The notes under the pieces are model-generated. The model had not been told where the DNA came from and ran no database searches. It worked only from the letters and a program-made list of their open reading frames with translations. The position numbers and the translations under genes are program-made. Below are positions 16,463 to 24,976 of a stretch of 64,000 nt of DNA, piece after piece. Source of the stretch: Paenibacillus sp. (GTDB taxonomy: Bacteria > Bacillota > Bacilli > Paenibacillales > YIM-B00363); the NCBI RefSeq assembly GCF_035645195.1, contig NZ_DASQNA010000014.1, positions 62,001 to 126,000 on the forward strand. Direction: 5' to 3'. How positions within the stretch are numbered: the first letter of the stretch is position 1; the number at the start of each line of letters is the position of its first letter.

Positions 16463-17344
16463 ATGGCCAGAACGATCGAACGAAAGCCCGAATGGCTGAA
16501 AATAGACCTCGTTTCCGGGGAAAAATTTGCGAATTTCAAAGAAATCAAAAGCATGATGCGCTCCAAAACGCTGCACACCGTGTGCGAAGAGGCGAAATGC
16601 CCGAACATTCACGAATGTTGGGCGAATCGGACGGCGACGTTCATGATTCTGGGCGACATTTGCACGAGGGCGTGCCGGTTTTGCGCGGTGAAGACGGGGC
16701 TTCCGACGGAGCTCGATCTCGCCGAGCCGGAGCGGGTCGCCGAAGCGGCGGAGCAGATGGGGCTGCGCCACTGCGTCGTGACGAGCGTGGCGCGCGACGA
16801 CCTCGCGGACGGCGGCGCGTCGATTTTCGCGGGCACGATCCGCGCGATTCGGGAGCGCCTTCCGATGTGCGGCGTCGAAGTGCTCATTCCGGACTTCTTG
16901 GGCCGGGCCGAGTCGCTGTACACGGTGCTCGACGCGAAGCCGGACATTCTGAACCACAACGTGGAGACGGTGGAGCGGCTCAGCGACCGGGTGCGATCCA
17001 AGGCGAAATACCGCCGCTCGCTCGAGCTGCTGCAGCGCTCCAAGGAATACGCGCCGAACATTCGGACGAAGTCGTCGATCATGATCGGCGTCGGGGAGAC
17101 GGTAGAAGAAATTTTGGCGACGATGGACGATCTTCGGGCCGTCGGATGCGATATTTTGACGATCGGACAATATTTGCAGCCTACGAAACAGCATTTGTAC
17201 GTCGAAAAATATTACACGCCCGAAGAGTTCGCGATGTTGAAGGAAGAAGGCAAATCACGCGGCTTTGCGCACGTCGAGTCGGGACCGCTCGTCCGAAGCT
17301 CGTACCATGCGCACGAGCAGGTGGAGTCGGCGAGGGGGACGTAA
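16463..17344 (+). CDS. lipA: Lipoyl synthase
   Basis: This 293-residue radical-SAM enzyme inserts two sulfurs into protein-bound octanoyl groups, making the lipoyl arm of 2-oxoacid dehydrogenases and GcvH. The auxiliary cluster ligands are Cys41, Cys46 and Cys52 ([12 protein letters not shown]); the SAM cluster ligands are Cys67, Cys71 and Cys74 (CTRACRFC); the C-terminal RSSYHAHE carries the conserved RSSY serine ligand. Length is typical for the family. Its product would modify the E2 protein at the left end of the window. yutD follows at once, as near B. subtilis lipA (yutB). Confidence 0.97.
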   Translation: MARTIERKPEWLKIDLVSGEKFANFKEIKSMMRSKTLHTVCEEAKCPNIHECWANRTATFMILGDICTRACRFCAVKTGLPTELDLAEPERVAEAAEQMGLRHCVVTSVARDDLADGGASIFAGTIRAIRERLPMCGVEVLIPDFLGRAESLYTVLDAKPDILNHNVETVERLSDRVRSKAKYRRSLELLQRSKEYAPNIRTKSSIMIGVGETVEEILATMDDLRAVGCDILTIGQYLQPTKQHLYVEKYYTPEEFAMLKEEGKSRGFAHVESGPLVRSSYHAHEQVESARGT

Positions 17345-17345
17345 G

Positions 17346-18320
17346 GTGATTTGGGTCGGCGGCAGAGCGTTCGAGTTGATTCAAGAGCATAAAGACGCAT
17401 GGAAGCCGGAGGCGTTCAAGGAACGCTACAGCGAGGTCCTCGACCGCTACGATTATATCGTCGGCGATTGGGGTTACAACCAGCTGCGCCTCAAGGGGTT
17501 CTTCAAAGAGGGCAACAGCAAGGCGACGAAAGACAGCGTCATCGCGTCGCTGCAGGATTACCTGCAGGAGTACTGCAATTTCGGCTGCGCGTACTTCGTG
17601 TTAGAACGCCAGCCGGCGAAGGGACTCCCGCCGGAAGGGGCGGGACCGGAGGAACCGGCCGCTCCGGCGGAAGCCGAAGCGGCGCCGCCGAGCGAGGAAG
17701 CGGACGAGGCGGGCGCGAAGCGCATCGCGGGCGTCGCCGGGGGCATGGCGTTCAGCGACCGGAGACCGTATTCGTGGCGCGAGCATCAGTCGCCCGCTCG
17801 CTCGAGCCGCGCCGCGGAACGAGCCGCGGCCGCGGCCGAGCGGGAAGCCGAGCAAGCCGCACGCGCGGAAGCGCCGGGCGGCGGCCAGCGGCGGGACGGC
17901 GGCCCGGACCGCCGGGACGGACGGCCGTACGGCGGGCGTCCGCATGAGGGCAAAGCCCGCATCCACGGGGAGCGGCACGAGGACGGCCGCGGCGGCCCGC
18001 GCGGCGACCGCAAGCCGTACGGCGGCGCGTCCGAACAGCAGCGGGACCGCGGCGGCCACCGGCCGCAGCAAGGCGGCGGACCGGGCGGCGGCCGCAAATT
18101 CCCGAAAGGGCCGCGCCCGGAAGGCCAGAGCGGCGGACCGCCGCAGCACAAGGGCGGCCACCGCGGCGGGAAGCCGGAAGGCGGCGCGCCGCGGGAACAG
18201 CACGCGGGCGGCGGGCGCGGCGGGCAAGGCGGCCACGGGGGACATGGCGGCCCGCGCGATCGTCAGCCGCAGCATCACCACAGTCAACAGCGGCATCAGC
18301 CGAAACCGGCGCAGCCGTAA
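17346..18320 (+). CDS. yutD: YutD-like protein with long Gly/Arg/His-rich C-terminal tail
   Basis: Residues 1-95 match the small YutD (DUF1027) family: VIWVGGRAFELIQEHKDAW, RYDYIVGDWGYNQLRLKGFF and YCNFGCAYFVLER. The B. subtilis protein is about 100 residues; this one has 324. After a Pro/Ala/Glu linker and a Lys/Arg/Ala helix (about 155-180), the last 140 residues are disordered, with RGG, GGH and HHH repeats and high positive charge. Such tails often bind RNA or metal, but that is inference. The GTG at 17346 follows GAGGGGG at normal spacing, two bases after the lipA stop. The function of YutD is unknown. Confidence 0.8.
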   Translation: MIWVGGRAFELIQEHKDAWKPEAFKERYSEVLDRYDYIVGDWGYNQLRLKGFFKEGNSKATKDSVIASLQDYLQEYCNFGCAYFVLERQPAKGLPPEGAGPEEPAAPAEAEAAPPSEEADEAGAKRIAGVAGGMAFSDRRPYSWREHQSPARSSRAAERAAAAAEREAEQAARAEAPGGGQRRDGGPDRRDGRPYGGRPHEGKARIHGERHEDGRGGPRGDRKPYGGASEQQRDRGGHRPQQGGGPGGGRKFPKGPRPEGQSGGPPQHKGGHRGGKPEGGAPREQHAGGGRGGQGGHGGHGGPRDRQPQHHHSQQRHQPKPAQP

Positions 18321-18348
18321 GCCGCGTCGGTTCAGCCGAAGCCATACA

Positions 18349-18399
18349 GAAAGCCCGGACCCTATGCGCCAGTCGGCGCGGAAGGGGACGGGCTTTTCG
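18349..18399 (+). terminator. Terminator after yutD
   Basis: aaagcccg and cgggcttt form the outer stem, with ggaccc/ggggac and gcgcc/ggcgc inside, followed by tttt. Confidence 0.55.
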
Positions 18400-18570
18400 C
18401 GTCGGTCCGATTTTCCAGTAACGGAGGAGCGAACTTTCTCGATGCGCGTTCGTCTAATCAGTAGCCGAATTTGCCGGGATGCCTTGAGGGCTGCCTTGGA
18501 CAAGAGCCGGCCTCGCGCCGGATCGCTGCTATTCGGTCGACGATAGACGAGATAGGAAGGTGTGCGAACG

Positions 18571-19302
18571 ATGAACAACTGGATGCGCGCGGCGCTGGCG
18601 CTGACGCTGCTCGCCGCGGCGGGATGCGGAGGCGCGTACGGCGACGGATGGGGCGAGCCCAACGCGGAGCCGATCGATCGGCAGGAGGTGCGGCTCGACT
18701 TCGCGCCGGCGCCTGCGGATCGCGAGCCGGTGCGCGCCGGCGAACGGCTGGACGAAGACGCCGACATCGTCAAGGAACAGCCGGCTGCGGGCGGAACAGT
18801 GCAGTTTTACGTCAAAGCGGACGAAGCCGAGCATGTCTACGCCGCCTTCCGAACGCCGCAAGGTTTCTTCGATTTGGGGGCGATCGGCGGCCGGCAGCCC
18901 CTCTGGGACGACGAAACGCTCTTCGCGGCGGAAGTCGAGGCGGGCGGAACGAAGCTGCTGCGGACGAAAGGCGTGTACGGCGCGAACGCGCCGGTGCAGC
19001 GCTATTTCGCCGTCGCGGACGGGACCGTCGTTTCGGCGCTCCGCATCGACGTCGGCCACGCCGACGAGGTGGATCTGGACGGCGACGGCGCGGCGGAAAT
19101 CGTCGCCTCGCACGGCGCCCCGATATCTACGTATATTTACAAACGCGAGAACGGGAGCTTCCTCGTCGCAAACCTTAACGATGCGCTGCGGGCGGAATCC
19201 GTTCGATACGTCGGCGGCGGGACGTTCGAGGCGTCGGTCGCGGGCGATCCGAAGGCGGCGCGGTACGTATACGCTGGGGGCGCGCTGCGGCCGGCGGAAT
19301 GA
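18571..19302 (+). CDS. Lipoprotein of unknown function with a calcium-loop-like motif
   Basis: This 243-residue protein starts with a signal peptide and lipobox AAGC (Cys18). There is one FG-GAP/EF-like loop, VDLDGDGAAEIVASHG, at about residues 169-184, of the kind found in beta-propeller or calcium-binding repeats. No family was recognised. AGGAAGGTG stands eight bases before the ATG at 18571, which is why the in-frame GTG at 18562 is not used. It lies alone between terminators and is convergent with nadK. Confidence 0.65.
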   Translation: MNNWMRAALALTLLAAAGCGGAYGDGWGEPNAEPIDRQEVRLDFAPAPADREPVRAGERLDEDADIVKEQPAAGGTVQFYVKADEAEHVYAAFRTPQGFFDLGAIGGRQPLWDDETLFAAEVEAGGTKLLRTKGVYGANAPVQRYFAVADGTVVSALRIDVGHADEVDLDGDGAAEIVASHGAPISTYIYKRENGSFLVANLNDALRAESVRYVGGGTFEASVAGDPKAARYVYAGGALRPAE

Positions 19303-19330
19303 CGCGGCGGTGCGCGCCGGCCCCGCCCCG

Positions 19331-19369
19331 CGAAACGAACCCCTTCCGTGACGGAAGGGGTTCGTTTCG
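19331..19369. terminator. Perfect 19-bp inverted repeat between convergent genes
   Basis: Arms 19331-19349 and 19351-19369 are perfectly complementary around one base. There is no T run longer than three, so termination is likely but not typical; it serves both the lipoprotein gene and nadK. Confidence 0.6.
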
Positions 19370-19399
19370 TGCGTATACATTGCCGCGCCGGCTTGTCCG

Positions 19400-20209
19400 C
19401 TACGGCTGGCCGCCGTCCTGGATGAACGCCTCCCGCACGCGGTTCCAAAACGGGAACGGGCGGTAGCGGGCGAACGTCACCTTCTGTTCGGACACGGAGC
19501 CGCGCACCGAGACGACGGATTCGTACGGAATCGCCAGGTGGTCCACCGTAATGAGCAGCTTCTGCTTTTTGACCGGAAAAATGTCGCAGTGATGATGCTT
19601 CGGGAGTACGAGCGAAGAGCCGAGCGTCCGGTAAACGCGGTTGTTGATCGACGCGATTTCGGCGATTTGCAGCGCCTCCAGCGAAGGGTGCAGCAGCGCT
19701 CCGTTCAAGCTCTTGTTGTACGCGGTGCTCCCGGAAGGAGTAGAAATGCAGATGCCGTCGCCGCGGAACGTCTCGAACGGCATGTCGTTGATGTTCAGCT
19801 GGGCGACCAGCGTCGCGTCCGCCCCCTTCAACGTAAATTCGTTGAGAGCCAGATACGATTCGGAACCGGCGTCCGAGACGATTTCGATTTTCAGCAGCGG
19901 ATATTTCACGACGCGGTCCTTCAGACCGCCGCCGTCCGCCATGAGCCGAACGAGCTCGGACACTTCGTTCGGTTTCCAATCCGCGTAAAATCCCAAATGG
20001 CCCGTATGGATGCCGACGAACGCGATCCGGTCGAGCCTCTCCCGGTACCGGTGAAACGCGTGAAGCATCGTGCCGTCGCCGCCGATCGACAGGACGACGT
20101 CCGGCCGTTCGTCGTCGCGGACGAGGCCCCGCTCCTTCGCGAGCTGCTCGAAAGTTTCGGCCAATTCGCGGGACACCTGGTCGCCGCGATCCAACAAGGA
20201 ATAATTCAA
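19400..20209 (-). CDS. nadK: NAD kinase
   Basis: This 269-residue cytoplasmic enzyme phosphorylates NAD to NADP. It has the catalytic GGDGT motif (43-47), the second block GHLGFYADW, the conserved ALNEFTLK and the GDGICISTPSGSTAYN substrate loop. Length is normal. The start is the TTG at 20209, with GGAGGTG five bases upstream and no better start nearby. Bacillales often carry two NAD kinases; which paralogue this is cannot be told here. Confidence 0.95.
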   Translation of the reverse strand: MNYSLLDRGDQVSRELAETFEQLAKERGLVRDDERPDVVLSIGGDGTMLHAFHRYRERLDRIAFVGIHTGHLGFYADWKPNEVSELVRLMADGGGLKDRVVKYPLLKIEIVSDAGSESYLALNEFTLKGADATLVAQLNINDMPFETFRGDGICISTPSGSTAYNKSLNGALLHPSLEALQIAEIASINNRVYRTLGSSLVLPKHHHCDIFPVKKQKLLITVDHLAIPYESVVSVRGSVSEQKVTFARYRPFPFWNRVREAFIQDGGQP

Positions 20210-20294
20210 GGCGCACCTCCAACGTGACGCGAGAAAGACGTGCCCGCGCGCGGCGGGCCGAGTTGTATCTCCATCATATCGGAAGCGGCGGCGG

Positions 20295-20342
20295 AACTCA
20301 ACGGATGCGAAACTGAACGGATGCGAAACTCAACGGATGCGG
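20295..20342 (-). repeat. Three tandem 16-bp repeats spanning the ylbJ stop codon
   Basis: Three copies of aactcaacggatgcga (the second with g for c, the last ending in g) lie head to tail. The ylbJ stop codon (20330-20332) lies in the third copy. The unit is not a multiple of three, so changes in copy number leave the stop intact but alter the downstream sequence. Confidence 0.85.
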
Positions 20343-21604
20343 AACGCGAAGCGGAGCGCGAGCCAGACGGCGTACGCGGCCGGCAGCAAGACGAGCACGG
20401 CGGCGAACAGCAGGGCGGCCGACGGCAGGTACGTCTGCGCCGCGGTCCAGCCGCCCGGCTCGGCTGCAGCGGCCCAAGCGGGCGCGGCGCCGCCGCGGGG
20501 ACCGAGCGCGGGCCAGGCGAAGTACGCGATCGCGGCGGAGAGGACGCCCTGCGCCGCTTTCGCCGCGGCGTACGGCGCGTACCGGACGGGCATGTGCGAG
20601 ACGAGGCTCATAATTTGCGCATGGACGGACAACCCGGCCCAAGACAAGCCGAACGCGGCGACGACGACTTGGGCGTGCAGCGGCACGCCGGACGACGGCT
20701 GACCGGCCGCCTTCGCGCCGAGCGTCACCTCGAACAGGCCGTTCACGACGGCGGCGGACAGCGGCGCGGGAATCGAGAACAAGCCGAGCAGCGCCGATGC
20801 GGCGTGCTGCAGCGCGGTGACGACGCGGGCTTCGGCGAGCACTTCGATGACGACCGAGAAAAAGACGACGAGGCCGCCGACGACGATGACGAGCCGCAGC
20901 GCGGAGCGGACGCCGTCCAGCAGCAAATGGCCGAACGCGCGTCCGTCGGCGAGCCTCGCGCGGTGCATCGCCGCGAACGCGCGGACGAGCAGCGGGCGAG
21001 CGTCCGCCGTCTTCGCCGGCCGTTCCGGGGCGTCGTCCCCGCCGCGCAGCCGCAGCCGCAGCAGCAGCCCGAGCAGCACCGCGCCGCCGTAATGCGACAG
21101 CGCCAAGATCGGGGCGAGGCGCACGTCGTGGAAAAAGCCGACGGCGACGGCGCCGATCAGAAAAATCGGGTCGGCCGTCGTCGTGAACGCCACGAGGCGC
21201 TCGCTTTCGCTGCGGTTCACGAGGCCGGAGTCCCACAGCTGGGCGGTCAGCCGCGCGCCGACGGGATAGCCCGAGGCGAAGCCCATCGCCATGACGAAGC
21301 CGCCCGGACCCGGCAGGCGGAACAGCGGCCGCATCATCGGGTCGAGCAGCGTGCCGAAGAAATGGACGATGCCGAAGCCGAGCATCAGCTCCGAGACGAC
21401 GAGGAACGGAAACAGCGACGGGAACAGGACGTCCCACCAGATGGCGACGCCCTTCAGCCCCGCGCGGAAGCTCTCTTGCGGGAACGCGGCGATCAACGCC
21501 AGCACGACGGCGGCCGCCGCCGCCGGGAACAGCATCGAACGAAGCACCGCGGCGTCGGAACGCGACGACGATTCGGTGCGGGAGCGGATCGAATTCATGC
21601 GCAA
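20330..21604 (-). CDS. ylbJ: Sporulation integral membrane protein YlbJ
   Basis: This 424-residue polytopic membrane protein of the nucleoside-recognition (Gate) family is needed for cortex formation in B. subtilis. Seen are WWDVLFPSLFPFLVVSELMLG near the N-terminus, GFASGYPVGARL, the Gate-like repeats around residues 60-200 and 260-400, and GLSWAGLSVHAQ. The TTG at 21604 is chosen because GGAGG lies at good spacing; an ATG two codons later is the alternative. It is divergent from the small TM gene at 21755. Confidence 0.87.
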   Translation of the reverse strand: MRMNSIRSRTESSSRSDAAVLRSMLFPAAAAAVVLALIAAFPQESFRAGLKGVAIWWDVLFPSLFPFLVVSELMLGFGIVHFFGTLLDPMMRPLFRLPGPGGFVMAMGFASGYPVGARLTAQLWDSGLVNRSESERLVAFTTTADPIFLIGAVAVGFFHDVRLAPILALSHYGGAVLLGLLLRLRLRGGDDAPERPAKTADARPLLVRAFAAMHRARLADGRAFGHLLLDGVRSALRLVIVVGGLVVFFSVVIEVLAEARVVTALQHAASALLGLFSIPAPLSAAVVNGLFEVTLGAKAAGQPSSGVPLHAQVVVAAFGLSWAGLSVHAQIMSLVSHMPVRYAPYAAAKAAQGVLSAAIAYFAWPALGPRGGAAPAWAAAAEPGGWTAAQTYLPSAALLFAAVLVLLPAAYAVWLALRFAFRIR

Positions 21605-21708
21605 ACGGCTCACCTCCGTACCACCAATATATGCGGACAACCGTTCGCCGATGCCCTGCGCAAAATGCGGCCGCAGGCGAAATATGCCGTGATTTCCGGG
21701 GCGCTCCA

Positions 21709-21717
21709 TGGTATAAT
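21709..21717 (+). promoter_or_regulatory. Extended -10 promoter for the 37-residue protein and DUF2225 gene
   Basis: TGGTATAAT with perfect -10 at 21712-21717, 37 bases before the small ORF. The same TGGTATAATG string precedes lipA. Confidence 0.55.
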
Positions 21718-21754
21718 GGACCTAGAAAATTCGCCATGATGGGGAGTGGTTCGC

Positions 21755-21868
21755 ATGACCGCTGTCGTAGCCGGCATGATCGCTTGCCTTTTCATCTGGG
21801 TTATCAGGGAAGCGCTGAAGGAACCATCCGAAGACGAATACAAACATGAATGGCAGAGCAGAAGCTGA
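21755..21868 (+). CDS. Small single-pass membrane protein, 37 residues
   Basis: The ORF encodes MTAVVAGMIACLFIWVIREA and then a charged tail rich in Glu, Lys and Tyr. Residues 4-18 form one membrane helix. GGGGAG is eight bases before the ATG, a promoter lies just upstream, and the DUF2225 gene follows after 18 bases. No family was recognised, but the translation signals and position argue that it is real. Confidence 0.5.
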   Translation: MTAVVAGMIACLFIWVIREALKEPSEDEYKHEWQSRS

Positions 21869-21886
21869 CCGAACGGAGGTTGTCGA

Positions 21887-22597
21887 TTGGACCCGCTGTA
21901 CCAAACCGGAGTGGTCTGCGTGCACTGCAAGGCGGAGTTTCGCACCTCCCGCGTCAGACCGAGCTTTAAGAAGGCGATAAAGACCGACACGGATTTTTGC
22001 TTGTACTTCCGGGAGGACAGCGAGAACCCTGAGTTTTACGTCGTTCGCGTATGCCCGTATTGCGGCTTCGCTTCGACGGAAAACTTCGCGCAATCGCTGA
22101 ACGACAAGCAGCGGCTGGCGTTCAAGGAGAAAGTGGCCTCTACGTGGACGATGAAGGATTTCGGCGGCAAGCGGACGCTCGCCGACGCGATGCACGTCTA
22201 CAAGCTGGCGCTCCTCACGGCGCAAATTATCGGGGAGCGCCCGCGCGTCTTGTCGGGCATTCTCCATCACATCGCATGGCTGTACAGGTATCAAGGCGAC
22301 GAAGAAGGGGAACGGCGGTTTCTGGAATACGCGCTTGCGGAATACGTCAGAGTGTACGAAACCGAAGGCGCGGAGGCGAACGGAGCGCGGCTCATGTTCT
22401 TGATCGGGGAGCTGCACCGGCGGTTGAAGCGGTATTCGGACGCGGTGAAGTGGTTTTCCCGCGTCATCAACGACAAGCGGATCATGGACGCGGGAATGAT
22501 TCGGGCGTGCCGGGACGGTTGGGCGAGCGTCCGCGAGGAGATGGCGGCCGCCAAGCTGGACGTTCCGGAAGAATGGAGTCAGAGCGCAGGGAAGTAA
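21887..22597 (+). CDS. DUF2225 domain protein
   Basis: This 236-residue cytoplasmic protein begins DPLYQTGVVCVHCKAEF and has a second CPYCGF pair, giving a CxxC...CxxC zinc-ribbon-like head, then a helical TPR-like body (LAWLYRYQGDEEGERRFLEYAL). This is the DUF2225 pattern common in Firmicutes; no function is known. The TTG start at 21887 has GGAGG seven bases upstream. Its stop directly abuts the stop of the opposite yycC gene. Confidence 0.85.
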   Translation: MDPLYQTGVVCVHCKAEFRTSRVRPSFKKAIKTDTDFCLYFREDSENPEFYVVRVCPYCGFASTENFAQSLNDKQRLAFKEKVASTWTMKDFGGKRTLADAMHVYKLALLTAQIIGERPRVLSGILHHIAWLYRYQGDEEGERRFLEYALAEYVRVYETEGAEANGARLMFLIGELHRRLKRYSDAVKWFSRVINDKRIMDAGMIRACRDGWASVREEMAAAKLDVPEEWSQSAGK

Positions 22598-22777
22598 TTA
22601 CTCTTCCTTGCGCTCTTCTTTCGTTTCTTCGGCGGTTCCGCCGGCTTCTTCCTTGGCGAGCTCGGCGAGCTTCGCGAGCAAAATATGCTGCGGCATATGC
22701 ATCAGATGTTCCAAGGGCACTTTCAGCTTAGCCGCGAGCTTAACGGCCGTTTCGGGGGAAATTTGCAGCGGACGCAA
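22598..22777 (-). CDS. yycC: YycC-like small protein
   Basis: This 59-residue protein reads MRPLQISPETAVKLAAKL then VPLEHLMHMPQHILLAKLAEL, the YycC pattern of Bacillales, followed by a Glu/Lys-rich tail. The TTG at 22777 gives the family start MRPLQIS and has AAAGGA nine bases before it; the in-frame ATGs upstream do not have usable sites. Function unknown. Confidence 0.82.
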   Translation of the reverse strand: MRPLQISPETAVKLAAKLKVPLEHLMHMPQHILLAKLAELAKEEAGGTAEETKEERKEE

Positions 22778-22870
22778 TCGTACCATTCCTTTCCCAGGCA
22801 TGATATAGTTAGCATTAGCTTACTATTTGACCGCTGTATTTTCAATTCATCTTAAGGAGCAGGGTCTTTC

Positions 22871-24655
22871 ATGACGACACCGAACCGACGTCCCGATACG
22901 TGGGACATGGATGCGATTTTTCGGGGAGGCAGCGAATCCGAAGCGTTCGCGGCGTTCCTCGCGGAGCTGGAGCGGGACATCGCCCGCTTCGGCGACGCGC
23001 TGGCGGAAGCGGCCGGCGCCGGAGCCGGCGCGGAGACGCTGGAGCGGAACGTCGAGGAACTGCAGTCGCTGCAGGCGCGGCTGATCGAGGCGGAGGCGTT
23101 CGCCAGCTGTCTCGCTTCGGCGGACCAGAAGGATAAGAAGGCGGTGTCGCTCGGCTCGAGCATCCGTTCGCTCGCCGCCGCGTTCGAATCGCACCTGACG
23201 CGGTTCGACCGCGCGCTCGCCGAGGTGCCGGACGCGCAGTGGGACGAGTGGCTCCGGCGCCCCGCGCTCGCGCCGGTCGCGTTCCCGCTCGACGAGCGGC
23301 GCCGGCTGGCAGCCGAGAAGCTGAGCCCGGAGATGGAGTCGCTGCTGAACGATCTCGCCGTCGACGGCTACCACGGCTGGTCGGAGCTGTACGATACGAC
23401 GGTCGGGCTCGTCGAAGTGCCTTACGAGGAAGACGGCCGCACGACGATGCTGTCCGCGGGCCAAGCGTTCAACAAGCTGCATCACCCGAGCAAAGCGGTG
23501 CGCGACGCTACGTTCGGCGCTTGGGAGAACGCGTGGGAGAAGCATGCGGATTACTGCGCGCAAGCGCTGAACCATCTGGGCGGCTTCCGCCTCCAAACGT
23601 ATAAGCACCGCGGCTGGGATTCCGTGCTCAAGGAGCCGCTCGACATGAACCGGATGTCCCCGGAGACGCTCGAGAGCATGTGGAGCGCGATCGAACGCAA
23701 CCGGTCGTTCCTGCTCGATTATTTCAAGAAGAAGGCGGAGCTGCTCGGCGTCGAAAAGCTCGGCTGGACCGACCTCGACGCGCCGATCGGGAGCGCCGTC
23801 GCCAAGGTGAGCTACGATGACGGGGCCGACCTGATTATCGACCAGTTCCGCAAATTCGGCCCGAAGCTCGCGGCGTTTGCCGAGAAAGCGTTCGCGGACC
23901 GCTGGATCGAGGCGGAAGACCGCGGCAACAAGCGACCGGGCGGCTTCTGCACCTCGTTCCCGCTGACGAAGCAGTCGCGTATATTCATGACGTACGAAGG
24001 GACGATGGGCAACGTGTCGACGCTCGCGCACGAGCTCGGCCACGGCTTCCATACGCAGGTGATGTTCGATCAGCCGCAGCTGACGCAAAATTACGCGATG
24101 GGCGTCGCGGAGACGGCGTCGACGTTCGCGGAGATGATCGTGTCGGACGCGATCATCCGGGAAGCGAGCGACCGCGAAACGAAGCTCGCCCTGCTGGACG
24201 ACAAAATCCAGCGGACGGTCGCCTTCCTCATGAACATTCACGCCCGGTTTTTGTTCGAGACCGCCTTTTACGAGGAACGGAAACGGGGACCCGTCGCCGC
24301 GGAGCGCCTCAACGCGCTCATGCTCGACGCGCAGCGCCGCGCGCATCACGACGCGCTCGCGTCCTACCATCCGCATTTCTGGGCGTCGAAGCTGCATTTT
24401 TACATTACCGAGGTTCCGTTCTACAATTTCCCGTACACGTTCGGGTATTTGTTCAGCGCGGGCATTTACGCGACGGCGGCGGCCGAGGGCGCCGGGTTCG
24501 AGGACCGGTACATTTCCTTGCTGCAGGATACGGGACGCATGAGCGTCGAGGCGCTTGCGTCGAAGCATCTCGGCGTCGATTTGACGAAGCCCGAGTTTTG
24601 GGAGCGGTCCGTCGCGCTGACGAAGAAGGACGTCGACGCGTTCTTAGCTTTGTAA
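22871..24655 (+). CDS. pepF: M3-family oligoendopeptidase F
   Basis: This 594-residue cytoplasmic zinc peptidase (family about 600) cleaves oligopeptides. The zinc motif HELGH is at 387-391 (LAHELGHGFH), followed by the third ligand in ETASTFAEM. The N-terminal helical half (residues 10-200) and the NIHARFLFETAFYEER block also match PepF. AAGGAGCAGG precedes the ATG. It is followed 31 bases after its stop by a small zinc-ribbon gene that shares its terminator. Confidence 0.95.
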   Translation: MTTPNRRPDTWDMDAIFRGGSESEAFAAFLAELERDIARFGDALAEAAGAGAGAETLERNVEELQSLQARLIEAEAFASCLASADQKDKKAVSLGSSIRSLAAAFESHLTRFDRALAEVPDAQWDEWLRRPALAPVAFPLDERRRLAAEKLSPEMESLLNDLAVDGYHGWSELYDTTVGLVEVPYEEDGRTTMLSAGQAFNKLHHPSKAVRDATFGAWENAWEKHADYCAQALNHLGGFRLQTYKHRGWDSVLKEPLDMNRMSPETLESMWSAIERNRSFLLDYFKKKAELLGVEKLGWTDLDAPIGSAVAKVSYDDGADLIIDQFRKFGPKLAAFAEKAFADRWIEAEDRGNKRPGGFCTSFPLTKQSRIFMTYEGTMGNVSTLAHELGHGFHTQVMFDQPQLTQNYAMGVAETASTFAEMIVSDAIIREASDRETKLALLDDKIQRTVAFLMNIHARFLFETAFYEERKRGPVAAERLNALMLDAQRRAHHDALASYHPHFWASKLHFYITEVPFYNFPYTFGYLFSAGIYATAAAEGAGFEDRYISLLQDTGRMSVEALASKHLGVDLTKPEFWERSVALTKKDVDAFLAL

Positions 24656-24686
24656 GAAAAGCAGGCGTTTGCCGGAGGTGAACGGG

Positions 24687-24911
24687 ATGGAGCTGCAAAA
24701 TTGTTCTCGCTGCGGAACGTTGTTTTTACGGCGGAAATCGCCGTACTGCGCGGAGTGCATGAAATGGTTCGCCGAAACGTACGGGGCCATCCGAGACTAT
24801 TTGCGAACTCATCCGAACCGTACGCTGTGGGATGTGCACGTCGATTTGGATTTGCCGCTGCCGACCGTGCAGCAGGTGATCAAACAGATGGAGGAACAAG
24901 AAAAAAAGTGA
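24687..24911 (+). CDS. Small zinc-ribbon protein resembling flagellar-region protein YvyF
   Basis: This 74-residue protein starts MELQNCSRCGTLFLRRKSPY with CAEC after it, then a predicted helix-turn-helix-like half (AIRDYLRTHPN to TVQQVIKQMEEQ). The layout is that of YvyF/TIGR03826-type proteins, which normally sit next to flgM in flagellar clusters; here no flagellar gene is near. GGAGGTG lies six bases before the ATG at 24687. DNA or RNA binding is possible, but unproven. Confidence 0.65.
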   Translation: MELQNCSRCGTLFLRRKSPYCAECMKWFAETYGAIRDYLRTHPNRTLWDVHVDLDLPLPTVQQVIKQMEEQEKK

Positions 24912-24936
24912 CTATGGTTTCATAGTCACTTTCTTC
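24901..24936 (+). terminator. Terminator after the zinc-ribbon gene
   Basis: agtgactatg (24907-24916) pairs with catagtcact (24921-24930). The stop codon of the gene lies in the left arm, and A7/T-rich flanks make it bidirectional with the SASP gene. Confidence 0.8.
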
Positions 24937-24976
24937 CGTAAGTATTGAGCAGAGTGGTCGGTCGGGCAAGCGCCGA

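Noticed and set aside
19331-19369. Attachment or recombination site
   Set aside because: A perfect inverted repeat between two convergent genes is better explained as a terminator; no integrase is present.
20298-21737. 479-residue minus-strand frame overlapping ylbJ
   Set aside because: Another reading frame of ylbJ; Arg/Pro/Gly-rich, with no membrane or enzyme motifs.
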